64,000 bases of DNA from the NCBI GenBank assembly GCA_963573315.1, contig OY752151.1:1116001-1180000 (forward strand), in the 5' to 3' direction. Below, piece by piece: positions 34,257 to 44,619 of this stretch (positions are counted from its first letter, which is position 1; each line of letters begins with the position of its first letter). The notes beneath the pieces are model-generated. The model did no database searches. It saw only the letters and a program-made list of their open reading frames with translations, and was not told the DNA's origin. This stretch comes from Entomortierella parvispora (lineage: Eukaryota; Mortierellomycota; Mortierellomycetes; Mortierellales; Mortierellaceae). A program made the position numbers and the translations under genes.

Positions 34257-37200
34257 ATGATGGTCACCTCTGCTATCCCGTCCGACCTCAGAGATCCTCT
34301 GTCCTCTCCGCCTTCTCCGTCTCCGTCTCCAACCTCGGCCTCTCGACCGGGCACCGACGGATTGGACTCCCTTCCACTCGTGAGCTCTCAACCGCCCGTT
34401 CGAGCCCTCGACGCCAACCAGGTGTTCCAACTCCACCAGAAATTTGTTACGACCCCGCTTCCGTCCCGGACGCTCTTCCCCTGGTTGCATGGCGTGGATG
34501 GCACGAGCGGCGCTCAGAACTACTTTTTCGGTATTGATTACCAGTTCCAGCAGGAGCAGCAACTTCAGCAGCTCTTTGCTGTTGCTGCTGCTGCATCTGG
34601 AGAAGAAGCAGGGGAGGCAACGCCAACTCTTCCAATGACCACTGTGGGACAGCTGCCGTTGCCAGACCATCGGGGATTGATGTTTGTGCATGTCAACGAA
34701 CTAGACCCTGGGCGACTCGTGGGCTCAGTGAGTCCTTCCGAGATTCTTCAGCCTGTTGCTCCCCCAACTCGATCCTCACCCGTCGTCGCGACTACGCCAA
34801 TGTTTATTGCGACCACTACGACCACCACTACGACCACGACCACGACTGCCACCATTGATGCTAATGGACATGCTGTCGCCGTCGCCCCGATTGTCGGCAC
34901 ACACGACATCAACCACCATCCGCAGATCCACCAGCAATACTCCACAGTCTCTGTCGTGCACCAACTACAAAAAGATCAGCAGCAGCAGCAACAGCAACAG
35001 CAGGAAGGAGGCGGCTCTGACTGGAGTGACATTTCGGACGATTCGAGCAGCAACTTTTCTGTCGGCTCAACCACATCCCCTCCTGCTCCTTCTTCCCAGA
35101 ATAACATCAACAGTCAAAATTCTGTCCACGCCGAAAACGGGCGACACATTTTCAACCCATTCGCAGACCGTCTCCAGTGTAAATTCCTGCACTCATTGAG
35201 CGATGGGATTAACATCCGGAACTTCAAGATACAGGTCCCGCGGTACGCCTTGCTCTCTGATTTGGTACTTTACTCCAAAGAGGGCGAACGGGATCCGACC
35301 CTGATCCTTGTGGCCCAGCAGATTTCGGCGGCTCAGGATCTGGTTTGGAGAGAGATGAAGGAACAATACCCACAGCTGTCGATCCATGCCCGTCGTCATA
35401 CATTTGTGCTGTCAGGTAAGCAGAGAATAACTTCAACAAAGGGCCATTACTGCTGATGATCTGCTGTTACAGATGGAAAATGAAAGAGTGGTTGCGATTG
35501 CTGGTCCTTGGTGATGTTGTTTGTTTGTTTTTGGAGAGGTGATGATTCTGACGGGAAAGGTGACGCGCCCTCAACGGCGGGAAAAGTTGTGGGCCAAGCA
35601 ACTGGGCCCTTGCCTTTTTTTTTTTTCTTTTTTTGCATGAATGGAATAGCCGTTTGTGTTTCTGTCTTTGGCCATGTGTTGTCGCCAGTTTGTTTTGAGT
35701 GCGATTGTCAATGCTCACGCTTCCCTTTTATTTTCCCTCTTCCCCCGTCGATCTCCTCTCCCAAAACGTAGAATCATTCCAGTCCTTCGAGTCAAAGTTT
35801 TCCGAACTCGTGGCGGTTTCGAGTTCGGGCCAAGCTACCAAGAACAAGGTGGACTTTTGGGATCAGGAACGTGAGCAAATGTCGCTTTTGACGCGTGCTT
35901 CCGAGATCGCGCCTGGTATCTGGGTAAGGTCATCCGAAAGTTTTCTTATTTTATGTCAAACGCGCGGGAAAGTTATACTTGGTTGAACTTGAGCGCAGTC
36001 GCACGCAAATGGGACACAAGAACAAAGTGCAAGAAAAAGACCAATGCACTGACCTGAACGATAAAAAAAAGGGAGCTTTTGCGTCAGGTTCACCTCGTGC
36101 ACGCCCACGCCCACGCGACACAAGGCATAAGCAGGGGGGGAGGAAGAAACACAGCCGTCTGGATAGTTGAACCTTTTTTTGCTAATACGACGCGTGTTTT
36201 TTTTTTTTCTTTGGTGACAATCGTCATGTATAGCTTGGGAACAATGCCGATGTGCCACACGTCACCAACAATATCTCTACGACTTTGCCGTCTTCCATGG
36301 CCTCGCCTGTTACACCCGGCACGTCCTTCTCTTCTTATTTCTTCCCATCGTCTTCATCGTCTATACCCAACAAAAATGCGGCGTCTGTGGCCAACCGCTC
36401 GTCATCCATGGCTATACCCTCGACTCCTCCTCCGGATGAGAATGCATACCCGCCATTGACTCCGCCCTCCTTCACCGACCAGGCCAACTTTCATCCCTCG
36501 ATCTGTGTGGAGTGCAAGCCTGGAAATAACCCGCCAACTTTGTTTACCCTGGATCGGATCCGAGGCAATGTCGGCGGAACACCTGCACCCCTTCCAGTCA
36601 AGGAGATTTTTCAGTTGGAATGTCTGGGGACATTGACATCCAGTGTCAACCCAGAGCTCTTTCCGCCCTCTATCTCCTCACTCTCTTCTTTGGCTGGACA
36701 AATCACGGTCGACATCTCTTCGAACCATGCGGTTAGAAGGACCACAGCTTCAGATCTTGTAACAGGACATCAGTTGACGCGGTCCATCCTTCAGTCTCAA
36801 GTCACACAGTTGATCAACATGGCCTTTTTCATCCAGTCTGTTGCTGCTCCAGCAACAAGCGCCGGCGGTTCGGATCACCAGGGCCACAACTCTTCAGGTC
36901 ATCGTCACCCTTCCCAGACACAACAACAACAACAACAACAACAACAACATCGGGACTATGCTCACCAAGTTTTGATTCATTGCATGGACGGATATACGGA
37001 AACTGCCTTGTTGGCCCTTGCTGTGGTCATGGTTCATTATCGACTCTCGCTGGCCGAGGCCTGTCTTAAACTCCAGACAGATCTGGGCCGAAGTTTTTTT
37101 GTATACCCTAATGATTCGATCATGATGCTCGAAGTCGAAAATCAGATCTGGCAACGACTCTATACCCAAGATCGGGCCGAGCGTGAGGCTGCTCAATTGG

Positions 37201-38488
37201 CTATGGCGCAGCAACAGCAACAGCAACAGCAACAAAAACAGCGTCGTCAGCCAACTCGGGAACGGACCATTTCAACACTCTCGTCAGCCGCCACCACCTC
37301 TGTCACAACATCAGAGGTTGTCACCGCCGTCAGCAGCAGCAGTGATGGAAACGTTGCTATGATCTCCTCTGGCGTTTCTTTATCTCCCTCCCCAGGGTCG
37401 TCTCCACCTTCGTCCGCTTCTGGAATGTCCTCTCTCTCATCCTCACTCTCGTCCTCGTCCTCGTTCTTCTCATCGTTGTTGAACATGAATGGCGCCTCTG
37501 CTTCTGCATCGACCCAAATTCAGCAACAACCGGAACAACACTTGCAACACCTGTCGCAACAGTCGTCATCCTCAAAGTCGGATATGATGGAAGGAATTGA
37601 GAACAGCGGAAACGGTGACCTTTCTTTGGATAATCAAGAGGCCATTCAGATTGAACTGGACGAGGATGGATTTGAGGATTCGTATATTCCTCCGTTCCTG
37701 AGACCCGCCCATGAGCAAGCGTTCAGTTGGTTCTATAACCCGGAATTCGAGGGTTCGTTTCCATCCCGAATCCTGCCGTTCTTGTACCTGGGTAATTTAG
37801 CCCACGCTTCAAACCCGGGCCTGTTGAAGAGCCTTGGAATCCGATACGTACTCAGTGTCGGGGAGGAAGCTCATGGTTTGGCCGAGGCCGAGTACTCATC
37901 ACCTTCATCGTCCAAGGAAGGCGGCCTCCGGGAAAAAAATGACAAGATGGATGTGGACGGACAACCACATTCCCAAGGGGAAGCCGACACACAGCCAAAC
38001 CGGTTCATGGTTAAATTGGTCGACGATATGTACGATAACGGCGTCGACTCGCTCTGGCGACATTTGGAGAATTGTGTCGACTTTGTTGGTAAAGTTTTGT
38101 TTTATTTCCTCTTTCTTTGAACGACTTGTGCGTGTTTTTTTTTGTAGGTAATAATAAGCAACAACTAACACTCTTCTTGGTGATGAACGATAAAACAGAT
38201 GAAGCACGGAGGGCCAACAGTCGGATCTTGATCCACTGTCGCGTCGGCGTCTCTCGATCGGCCACGATTGTGATTGCGTACTTGATGGCCCACTATCAAC
38301 TCTCGCTCGTGGATGCCTACCTGATGGTCCGGGCCCGTCGCTTGAGCGTGATCATCCAGCCAAACCTCTTGTTCATGTATGAACTCCTTCAATGGGAGCA
38401 ACAACTCAGGGGACGATTCGACCCCATGGGATGGCCCGGCGTGGCCCGTGAAGTCCATAGTCTGAACATGTATTATATTGGCGGTTAG
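34257..38488 (+). CDS. PPS1: Pps1-like dual-specificity protein phosphatase
   Basis: Four exons (34257-35415, 35772-35923, 36234-38088, 38199-38488) join in frame to 1,151 aa. Pps1 is a fungal dual-specificity phosphatase linked to S-phase control in yeast. The C-terminal domain has the full signature HCRVGVSRSAT (Cys nucleophile, P-loop Arg) and follows SRILPFLYLGNLAHA. A second, earlier phosphatase-like domain spans exons 2-3 (EIAPGIWLGNNADVP ... HCMDGYTETALLAL); it keeps the Cys but lacks the P-loop Arg, as in Pps1, so it is probably a pseudophosphatase. The protein is longer than yeast Pps1 because of disordered Ser/Thr/Gln-rich inserts, with three poly-Gln tracts (at 34978-35003, 36920-36948 and 37210-37240). 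The frame opens with two ATGs (34257 and 34260); either may be used. Confidence 0.85.
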
Positions 38489-39024
38489 AGGGGGGGGGAC
38501 CAACAAAAAAAAGAAGTGAGGCAAAGCGAGACAAGGGGGATGCACTCAGTGTGCAAAAAGTACAATAAAAAATGGGAGAGATCGATTCTCCTCTGGGTTC
38601 TTTACTTATTCTATTATTATTGTGCCTTGCAACACTTTTGTCGACTGAATATTAATTTTAAATGAGCTTTCTCAATTATTGAGGCTGTTTAAATTATTTA
38701 ATCCATCGGTGATCTGGCGTTTTGTAATCGCTCACTTTGTCGGAAACGTTTCCGACAAAGTGAATGGTCAATGTTGAGCTCGCGAGCTTAAATTTCAACG
38801 GGTCCAATAGTTCAAACACCACTCAAACGCCCTTATCCCACCAAAAACTAATCCATCTTCGAAAAAATTTAATCGGCCCATTCAGGCTCCGATAAGACAA
38901 AATCTCTGCAACGCACAATATAATAATATCAGTTGATCGATCAAACTGACGCGCTTTTTTTTTTTTTTCGGCAAAGAACCCCCAAGGGTATGAGATTTAT
39001 TTTGTATGACCTGCAAGTCATGAT
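38489..39024. other. AT-rich intergenic region
   Basis: AT-rich sequence without a credible gene, leading to the left edge of the large inverted duplication. It contains the perfect palindrome at 38732-38763. Confidence 0.6.
38732..38763. repeat. perfect 32-bp palindrome
   Basis: TCACTTTGTCGGAAAC is followed at once by its exact reverse complement, with no spacer. It could be a protein-binding site, a remnant of abutting transposon ends, or a hairpin; the sequence alone does not decide. Confidence 0.95.
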
Positions 39025-39146
39025 GGCGCGCCGGCGCTTAAGGGTGTGAACCAAACACGTGATCCAGCTAATATTAATCACGTGATACATGGTGAAGAGT
39101 AATGGGTTCCACCCGGTCTTTGAACTCTTCCTCACATCAAGCAGCT

Positions 39147-39218
39147 TCCTAGTTGGTCCAGTGGTCAGGATTTGTCGCTCTCACCGACAAGGCCCGGGTT
39201 CGATCCCCGGACTGGGAA
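39147..39218 (+). tRNA. tRNA-Glu (anticodon CTC), left arm
   Basis: A complete 72-nt cloverleaf: acceptor TCCTAGT/ACTGGGA with one G-T pair, anticodon stem TGTCG/CGACA around loop CTCTCAC (anticodon CTC), and T arm CCGGG-TTCGATC-CCCGG. No intron. A T-run follows at 39239, a plausible Pol III terminator. No CCA is encoded, as expected for a nuclear gene. Confidence 0.95.
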
Positions 39219-39596
39219 TTCTTCTTTTGCAATCTTCCTCTTTTTTTTTTTTTGCTCCCGCTTCGTCTGAGGCCCCGGTCTCCACAGCTGTCATCAGCGG
39301 CTATTCACACAGCTTCACAGCACGACGATATGAAAGAACCCTTTTGTGTACGCGTCCCATTGTCCTTCTTGTTATCCTTCACCCATCAATTGACCAATTG
39401 AACCTTCCAAAACGAAACAAATATTTTTTACTGCCAGAGCTTGCACCGAGTGAACTGCCCGAAACATAAGAGACCTGGAACAGGTCTAGTGGCTTTATAA
39501 CTAACTATACGATTATATACAATGCGATGGGTCCTATAATATTACAGAGGGATAGGAGATAGGTTGGTCGAGAGAGCGATAGATTCTGGTAATCGA

Positions 39597-39857
39597 CTAT
39601 GATCGACTTGCGCCGTATGCTATCAAGGATGTCTGAAACAAGAACGACGACTTTGCTGCGTTCGGACTATCCGACACCACCGTCCGGCATCCTCCTGCTA
39701 GAGTAAATCGATCCAGTGAAAGCAATGATCCAGGTGTCGCATTGTTGTGGATCGCTGTTTCCTGCAATCGCTGCTCACATGATCCACACTCGGATCTGGA
39801 CACTGATGCTCTACGGCTGTTAGTCATCTTAGTCGATAGAGACGAAAAAATACCCAT
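39597..39857 (-). CDS. 86-aa member of the AYxxSRS small-protein family, left arm
   Basis: A single-exon gene of unknown function. The protein starts MGIFSSLSTKMTNSRR, whose Gly2 and Ser6 fit an N-myristoylation pattern, and ends SLIAYGASRS, related to SAMAYAISRS and SAMAYAVSRS of the two neighbouring genes. It has four Cys (CGSC..., GGC) that the others lack. A TATAAA element lies about 207 bp upstream, and the leader carries CTCAAGACCATCATCACACACA before the ATG. An identical copy is at 53893-54153. No family is recognised; the paralogy is what supports it as a gene. Confidence 0.7.
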   Translation of the reverse strand: MGIFSSLSTKMTNSRRASVSRSECGSCEQRLQETAIHNNATPGSLLSLDRFTLAGGCRTVVSDSPNAAKSSFLFQTSLIAYGASRS

Positions 39858-40063
39858 TGTGTGTGATGATGGTCTTGAGGCGGTTGAGAAGAGGTTGAAA
39901 AGAGGTTGAAAAGAGGTCGAAAAAGGTGTTTCCTTGTGTTACTCGTCCGTTTGGGTTTCGACTGGAATAGGATCTTGAGGAGGAAGAGCAGACTGGCTTG
40001 CTTGCTTGCTTGGTGCGTTGGGTGTCTGCTTGGATAGAGAGGATCTTGTAGAGTGTCCATTCC

Positions 40064-40069
40064 TTTATA
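40064..40069 (-). promoter_or_regulatory. TATA box of the 86-aa gene, left arm
   Basis: TATAAA on the minus strand, 207 bp upstream of the ATG at 39857. Confidence 0.55.
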
Positions 40070-40649
40070 TACGTGTCGGAAACCGTCAATTGCCTCCAGC
40101 TTGGATTTGTCAGTTGGCCCGTTCCTGCATCCTAGAGGAATGTCACCATCCCTGATATTGTTGACAGTGCAAAGTACCGCTGTGTATCCTTCCCTCCCAG
40201 TCTATGACAATCAATTTGTCATCCCAAGAAAACCTTCTTTCCGTTCTGGGCAAGCAATTGCTTTTTTGTTGAAGGTAAAAAATAAAACCTATGTACCAAG
40301 GGTGTCATCGACTGCCGTCCCAACCAATTGCATCTTCCTTCAGTTCGTCTTCCCCGCATTCTATTTTCCATTCCCTCCATCACAGCGCAGTGTAAACAAA
40401 GGCGCAATGGTCAACGCTGACTCTCTTAATCCATTTAGAGTCTGAGGGCACACAATGACACCCTCTTTCTTTCGCCTGTCGCAATTGCCCACTTCCAAAG
40501 ATGGCCCTCTGTCCATCTCGCCATGCTTAGAAATCCAACCGACATACTGTCTATGATGCTTTGACTTGTCTGATTTTATTACTAGGTGTCTGTGCCTAGA
40601 AGTCTGTGGGTTTTATACTGTACAAAGAAAAGAGAGCTTGAACGGCACA
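40070..40649. other. intergenic within the left arm
   Basis: Separates two same-strand small genes. A 130-codon frame at 40053-40445 on the plus strand covers the promoter of the 86-aa gene and has no recognised domain, so I do not call it. Confidence 0.5.
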
Positions 40650-40856
40650 CTACGACCGCGACACAGCGTAGGCCATGGCTGACATCTTGAAATCAGAAAC
40701 GGGTTTGACCTTGCTTGCTGGCTTGGACTCGGGAACTGTTAAAGTCTCAATTGAAAGAGAAGAACTTGATGAATCGACCAGTTCTTTGTACTCTGATGAA
40801 GACGTCTTCTTGCTTGTCTCCTTGGAGGACTTTTTGCGAATGTTAAGAATCGACAT
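40650..40856 (-). CDS. 68-aa member of the AYxxSRS small-protein family, left arm
   Basis: A single-exon gene of unknown function. It starts MSILNIRKKSSKETSKK, has a Ser-rich centre, a TLTV segment near residue 40, and ends FKMSAMAYAVSRS. TLTV, the Lys/Pro/Ser-rich stretch after it and the last 13 residues all align with the 67-aa gene at 41832-42035. The frame is open upstream to 41309, but the TATAAAA at 40994-41000 and the family alignment select the ATG at 40856. The leader has GACTATCAAGACGAGACC, close to the AAGACCATCAAGACC of the 67-aa gene. No signal peptide or membrane segment. An identical copy is at 52894-53100. Confidence 0.75.
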   Translation of the reverse strand: MSILNIRKKSSKETSKKTSSSEYKELVDSSSSSLSIETLTVPESKPASKVKPVSDFKMSAMAYAVSRS

Positions 40857-40993
40857 GGAAGGTCTCGTCTTGATAGTCTTCGTGGCGGTGAAAGTGATGA
40901 GAGTGCTGCTGAGTGTTGTTTTTGAAATTCGAGGTCTTTTGTGCTCGTAGAGTGAGAATATTGGTGTTGGGATGTGAGATGCATCGGCGCCTC

Positions 40994-41000
40994 TTTTATA
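40994..41000 (-). promoter_or_regulatory. TATA box of the 68-aa gene, left arm
   Basis: TATAAAA on the minus strand, 138 bp upstream of the ATG at 40856. Confidence 0.6.
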
Positions 41001-41660
41001 GTCCTTGTTGCTTCTCCCACAAATGGATCTATCTTTGATCTTTGTTGAGCTGGGTGACAGCATGTGTACGGCAGATGCAAGACCTGTCTGCGCAGATCGG
41101 ACATTGAGAATTAAGCATTGGGCGCTCCTCGGTAGATAGAAGACGGGGGAGTCACTGGAGCTCGGGATCGAAAGTGTGTCATTGTCAATAAACAAAAGCC
41201 TGTTCAGGTAGGGTTGTGCCATTGAGCTGCGGCAAATGTCAAACGAGCTCAAAGCTGAGTTGACAAAAGAGGGCAAGCACTCCTTTTTTGTGCAGGTCTG
41301 TAGACTCAATGCACCTTAAACAAAGTTGCACAGTTCTCCGCCCACCTCTGCAAGTGTGTCTTTTCTTTCTTTGCTCTCCACTGTGGCGATGACACCCTCT
41401 AATGACACCTTTCAATGACACCCCCCCCCCCTCATCCCAGGTAAGCGCCGCGTCTGTAAGATCAAATGCTTAACTCAAGTCGTGTTTGCTATTTGTAATC
41501 CGTGTCTACTGGATCGACTGTGCAACTCTCAATTGCTCCCACTTCACTCACCCTGACATCTCTAACAGCCGGATGGCTATAGACACGACACGGACCAATT
41601 CGCTGCAACCAGAGCTGCGCAAGGTCAGTAGATCGGTAGATCGTGGTGTTGTTGCAAACG
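41001..41660. other. divergent promoter region within the left arm
   Basis: Lies between the divergently transcribed 68-aa and 67-aa genes. It has an 11-C run at about 41420 preceded by two AATGACACC copies. No gene is seen. Confidence 0.55.
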
Positions 41661-41668
41661 TATAAAAA
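41661..41668 (+). promoter_or_regulatory. TATA box of the 67-aa gene, left arm
   Basis: TATAAAAA, 171 bp upstream of the ATG at 41832. Confidence 0.6.
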
Positions 41669-41831
41669 GGAGGATCGCCCTTTCACAAAGATCATCAACA
41701 ATAGTAACAGCAGCACAGAAAACAGCCAAAACAGCCAAATCAACCAACGGCCCATCACGTAACAAACGACTCGTCATCGGCTCAAGATCATCAAGACCAT
41801 CAAGACCACCCGCATAAAGAACTACATCACG

Positions 41832-42035
41832 ATGACCTTCCTTGCCTCTCTCAAGTCGTCCTCCAAGAACAACAAGATCGCCATCGTTTCCGCAGAGTCT
41901 GCCGATACCAAGACTGGATCAATCAAGAAGACCGAGGCTACATTGACTGTCAGCACCAGTGAGGCATCCGCACCCAAGAAGAAGGCCGAGCCATTCAAGG
42001 TCTCTGCCATGGCCTACGCCATCAGTCGTTCGTAA
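41832..42035 (+). CDS. 67-aa member of the AYxxSRS small-protein family, left arm
   Basis: A single-exon gene of unknown function. The protein starts MTFLASLKSSSKNNK, is rich in Ser, Thr, Lys and Ala, and ends FKVSAMAYAISRS. The end and the ATLTV segment align with the 68-aa paralogue. The leader contains tandem CATCAAGACCATCAAGACCACC. There is no signal peptide, Cys or membrane helix. The duplication ends one base after its stop codon, so the two copies have different 3' untranslated regions; the only coding difference from the copy at 51715-51918 that I saw is a synonymous third-position change (CGT/CGC) in the penultimate codon. Confidence 0.75.
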   Translation: MTFLASLKSSSKNNKIAIVSAESADTKTGSIKKTEATLTVSTSEASAPKKKAEPFKVSAMAYAISRS

Positions 42036-42036
42036 T

Positions 42037-42968
42037 AGAGACGAGCGCGTCCGTTGATACTACGATCTGTTGTATTGTACACAAAAATAAATTTCCTTTT
42101 CATTTGGGATGGGCTTGGACAAAGAAAAATCTTCAAAGAGCCGCAGTCTTTTACCAAATCATCTCCTGGTAATGTACCAACATATTTTACCATAGCGCAA
42201 ACGGCACAAAGGAGTGGACAAACAGTTCAGAAATGGGGAGCCACAATAAGGGAATCGGACAAACGGCAATCAAATGTGCTCCCGGGGGAAACTGTGGCTC
42301 TTTCCTTACTATGGGTGTGCTGGACAAGGGTCTTCTTTTTCTCCACGTGTTCAAGTCTCCGAGTTTACAACATAATTCAGCACTGACCGCTCGTTGTGCG
42401 GGACACTCAAATAAGGCGATCCAAATTCAAGCCATGTCTCCTTACAGACACGAGAGGGGCAGCAGCTCTTCTTTTGTTGACAAGTTTGTCCACCACAACT
42501 GTGGACGCCCTGGGTATTTCATCACTTGAGTGGATTCAAGTGACTGTTGTGGTCATCATTGCAAAAGTTCAGCATGAGGAGAGCACATTCTGATAAAAGT
42601 ATGACGCTTTGCCGCGCTGGGAGCCATTCTCATAAAGGAAATAGCCTTTTTTTTTTTGTATCTCTCTCAATAAGCCGATATTGCTCTGTGGTCACGTTCT
42701 CAATTGAAAATATTGACCCCCTCTTTCGCAAAGGCAGAGTGGACTGGAAAGGAGGGTGAGTCTGACGTGAGAGGCAATTGGTCGGAGACTTGATATCGAA
42801 CTGTTGCTGTCAGGAAGTTTATTGTAAAATGAAGGGGATCTCAAATCGCCGTCGTCTCGTAAGAATCGTGCAGGAGAGATTTGAAAGGTTAGGCGCAACA
42901 TTTGTTGCTAAACTGCTACTCATGAAAACGTCCTTCTCGAAAAAGCTACGCATCGGCGACGATGACTT
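42037..42968. other. no gene recognised
   Basis: The stretch after the left arm's inner end. Open frames are short, overlap in several phases and carry no known domain. Frequent T-runs and GGGG/CCCC stretches occur. I see nothing to annotate. Confidence 0.5.
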
Positions 42969-43244
42969 TTAAACACAGTGATGGATGCAATTGACGCGTC
43001 CTGCCAGTTTGCGGTTAAGGCAACCGTAGACACTACATCGGTCGCCATTGTTGGGGTGAGGGCAGTGGCGATCGCACTTTCTGCAGTATTCCAGGAAGCA
43101 GACTGCCCCTCTACTGCAATCGTAATATGTGCAGTCATTCGAGTGGTGCGCAGTTGAGTGGTTGAGAGCAGGCGGTAGGATGGGTTGGCCAGCAGCGTCG
43201 TCGTGAAAATCAGACAAGTCAACGGTATCTTCTCGAAAATGCAT
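42969..43244 (-). CDS. 91-aa Cys/His-rich protein D
   Basis: A short unrecognised protein. The first ~35 residues are acidic/polar (MHFREDTVDLSDFHDD), then comes a dense Cys/His region: C-x4-C-x4-C-x4-C-x2-C-x3-C-x-H, followed by C-x4-C-x10-C-x-H-H-C to the end. The pattern suggests zinc binding and resembles the C-terminal motifs of the proteins at 44161-44619, 45469-47340 and 49035-49295. It has no signal peptide, so extracellular disulfides are less likely. An ATG-less upstream exon cannot be excluded; an A18 run lies 76 bp upstream. Confidence 0.6.
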   Translation of the reverse strand: MHFREDTVDLSDFHDDAAGQPILPPALNHSTAHHSNDCTYYDCSRGAVCFLEYCRKCDRHCPHPNNGDRCSVYGCLNRKLAGRVNCIHHCV

Positions 43245-44074
43245 TGCGGTGATGGAGTTGGGATGTACTTTTGTGTTGTCAGTGAGAATCTGGAATGATA
43301 AGAACGAAGAGAGAAAGAGAAAAAAAAAAAAAAAAAAGAAAAGAACAATTTTGCCACCACACTGACGTGGCCTCTCTGCTATCCCGGATCGGAAAAGATG
43401 GTACCGTCGTTATTCCTAGTGGCAGAGTGAAAAGCCGGCTTCGATTAAATGCCTTGCGTAGTTGAAAGAACGACGATAAGCTGAGCTTGTGGGGTCTAGA
43501 GAATATGGCCGTGCAAAGCTAGGATGTCGAGAGCTATTCGGAGAAATGAAAGAAAATAGCCATGCGAGACTAGGACAAATTGCCCCCCTTCTACAATCTC
43601 TACCTCATCCAATGCCGCGACTGTGTCTTTCACTGAAAAGAGGAAGTAATATCGAAAGACTTGAAGACGCGTTCATTGTTATGAAAGAGAGATAGATACG
43701 CGTGAACTCAATAAAATATCTGGGGACAACAAGAGAGGAAGCCACAAAAATAACAGTAATATCCTGCCTCGGAGTCGTTTCGGTGCGAAAGGGGAGGCGG
43801 TAATTCGCTGTGGTAAGGGCGCCTGGTCCCCCGTGTAGGTCGGTGTAAAGATGTCGCCGCCTGTTACCTCATGGCTCCCAGGGTTTATCCATCCTGATTG
43901 AACGTAATGGGAGGAAATGGAACCTTTGATTGTGCGACCTCTCAATTGGTCCAAGCTCCAGTGCAGAGACCGTGTGCCATCATCTCGCGCTTCAAACTCT
44001 TTTCCAGAGTATTTTTGGGTACTGATGGTTGTAAGTATGGAGAACATGATGCCAATCGGAAGAAAACTCCCGAA
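43245..44074. other. divergent intergenic region
   Basis: Lies between genes D (minus) and C (plus). A 153-codon frame at 43679-44140 on the minus strand has hydrophobic stretches but covers gene C's TATA box and has no recognised domain, so I do not call it. Confidence 0.5.
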
Positions 44075-44083
44075 TATATAAAA
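44075..44083 (+). promoter_or_regulatory. TATA box of gene C
   Basis: TATATAAAA, 86 bp upstream of the ATG at 44161. Confidence 0.55.
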
Positions 44084-44160
44084 GCTAGCAATCCAAGTCC
44101 CAAATGCACATAGATCACATCCCCATCTCACTCCTGCCACCTGCGCTCACGCGATCAGAA

Positions 44161-44619
44161 ATGGATCCAAACTCCCTGCTCACTTCTAGTGCCATTGGTG
44201 CCGCCGTGCCTTTTCGATCGCCGATATCTAGCCGATCCAAATCGGCTCGGCCCAAAGCAACACACATCCAAGCCGCCCCAATTTCGATTCCGATGAACAG
44301 AACTCACTGGCGAGGATCGCGAGAGATTCAGTCGTCGTACGATAGTGGCTGCGAAGCAGATTGCGACAGCGACAGTGATGGGGACCTTGAGCCTGACAAT
44401 TCTGATGCAGGAGGACAACAATGCCATTCGAGGTCCTGCTCAGTAGATTACCTGGGGTGCCAGTACTGCTACCACGAGGAGCGGTTCTGTGCAGATCATT
44501 TTGCTCAATTGCAGACTTTCGAAGATCCTGTGACGCCACCGTTGCAGGCCTTGGACTCAGAAGATACCACATCATTCTCGATGTCGTATTCCTCGTCGTG
44601 GTCGATGACGGAGAAGTAG
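44161..44619 (+). CDS. 152-aa Cys/His-rich protein C
   Basis: An unrecognised protein. The N-terminal half is basic and Ser-rich (SSRSKSARPK), then an acidic Cys-containing stretch (SGCEADCDSDSDGD), then the motif C-x4-C-x6-C-x2-C-x6-C-x2-H (from QQCHSRSC to CADH), and a Ser-rich tail. The motif spacing recalls small treble-clef or AN1/B-box-like zinc sites, but I cannot assign a family. The frame is open upstream to an ATG at 44104, but the TATA box at 44075 lies too close to that one for a normal leader, so I use 44161. Confidence 0.6.
   Translation: MDPNSLLTSSAIGAAVPFRSPISSRSKSARPKATHIQAAPISIPMNRTHWRGSREIQSSYDSGCEADCDSDSDGDLEPDNSDAGGQQCHSRSCSVDYLGCQYCYHEERFCADHFAQLQTFEDPVTPPLQALDSEDTTSFSMSYSSSWSMTEK

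Larger units (their letters stand above)
39025..42036. repeat. left arm of 3.0-kb inverted duplication
   Basis: This arm is the reverse complement of 51714-54725; positions pair so that left + right = 93750 throughout, so there is no insertion or deletion, even in homopolymers (an 11-C run at about 41420 and a 13-T run at about 39241 match in length). I found mismatches only at 39034 and 42029, both within 10 bp of the ends. The outer end is the self-complementary octamer GGCGCGCC; the inner end lies one base beyond the stop codon of the 67-aa gene. It holds one tRNA-Glu and three small genes. It could be a recent segmental duplication, an element with long inverted ends, or an assembly palindrome. 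Confidence 0.95.

Noticed and set aside
40053-40445. A 130-codon plus-strand frame inside the left arm (and its mirror at 53305-53697)
   Set aside because: It covers the promoter of the 86-aa gene, has no homologue in the window and no domain. Its exact copy reflects the duplication, not selection.
43679-44140. A 153-codon minus-strand frame with hydrophobic stretches
   Set aside because: It overlaps the TATA box and leader of gene C and shows no recognised transporter or membrane family.
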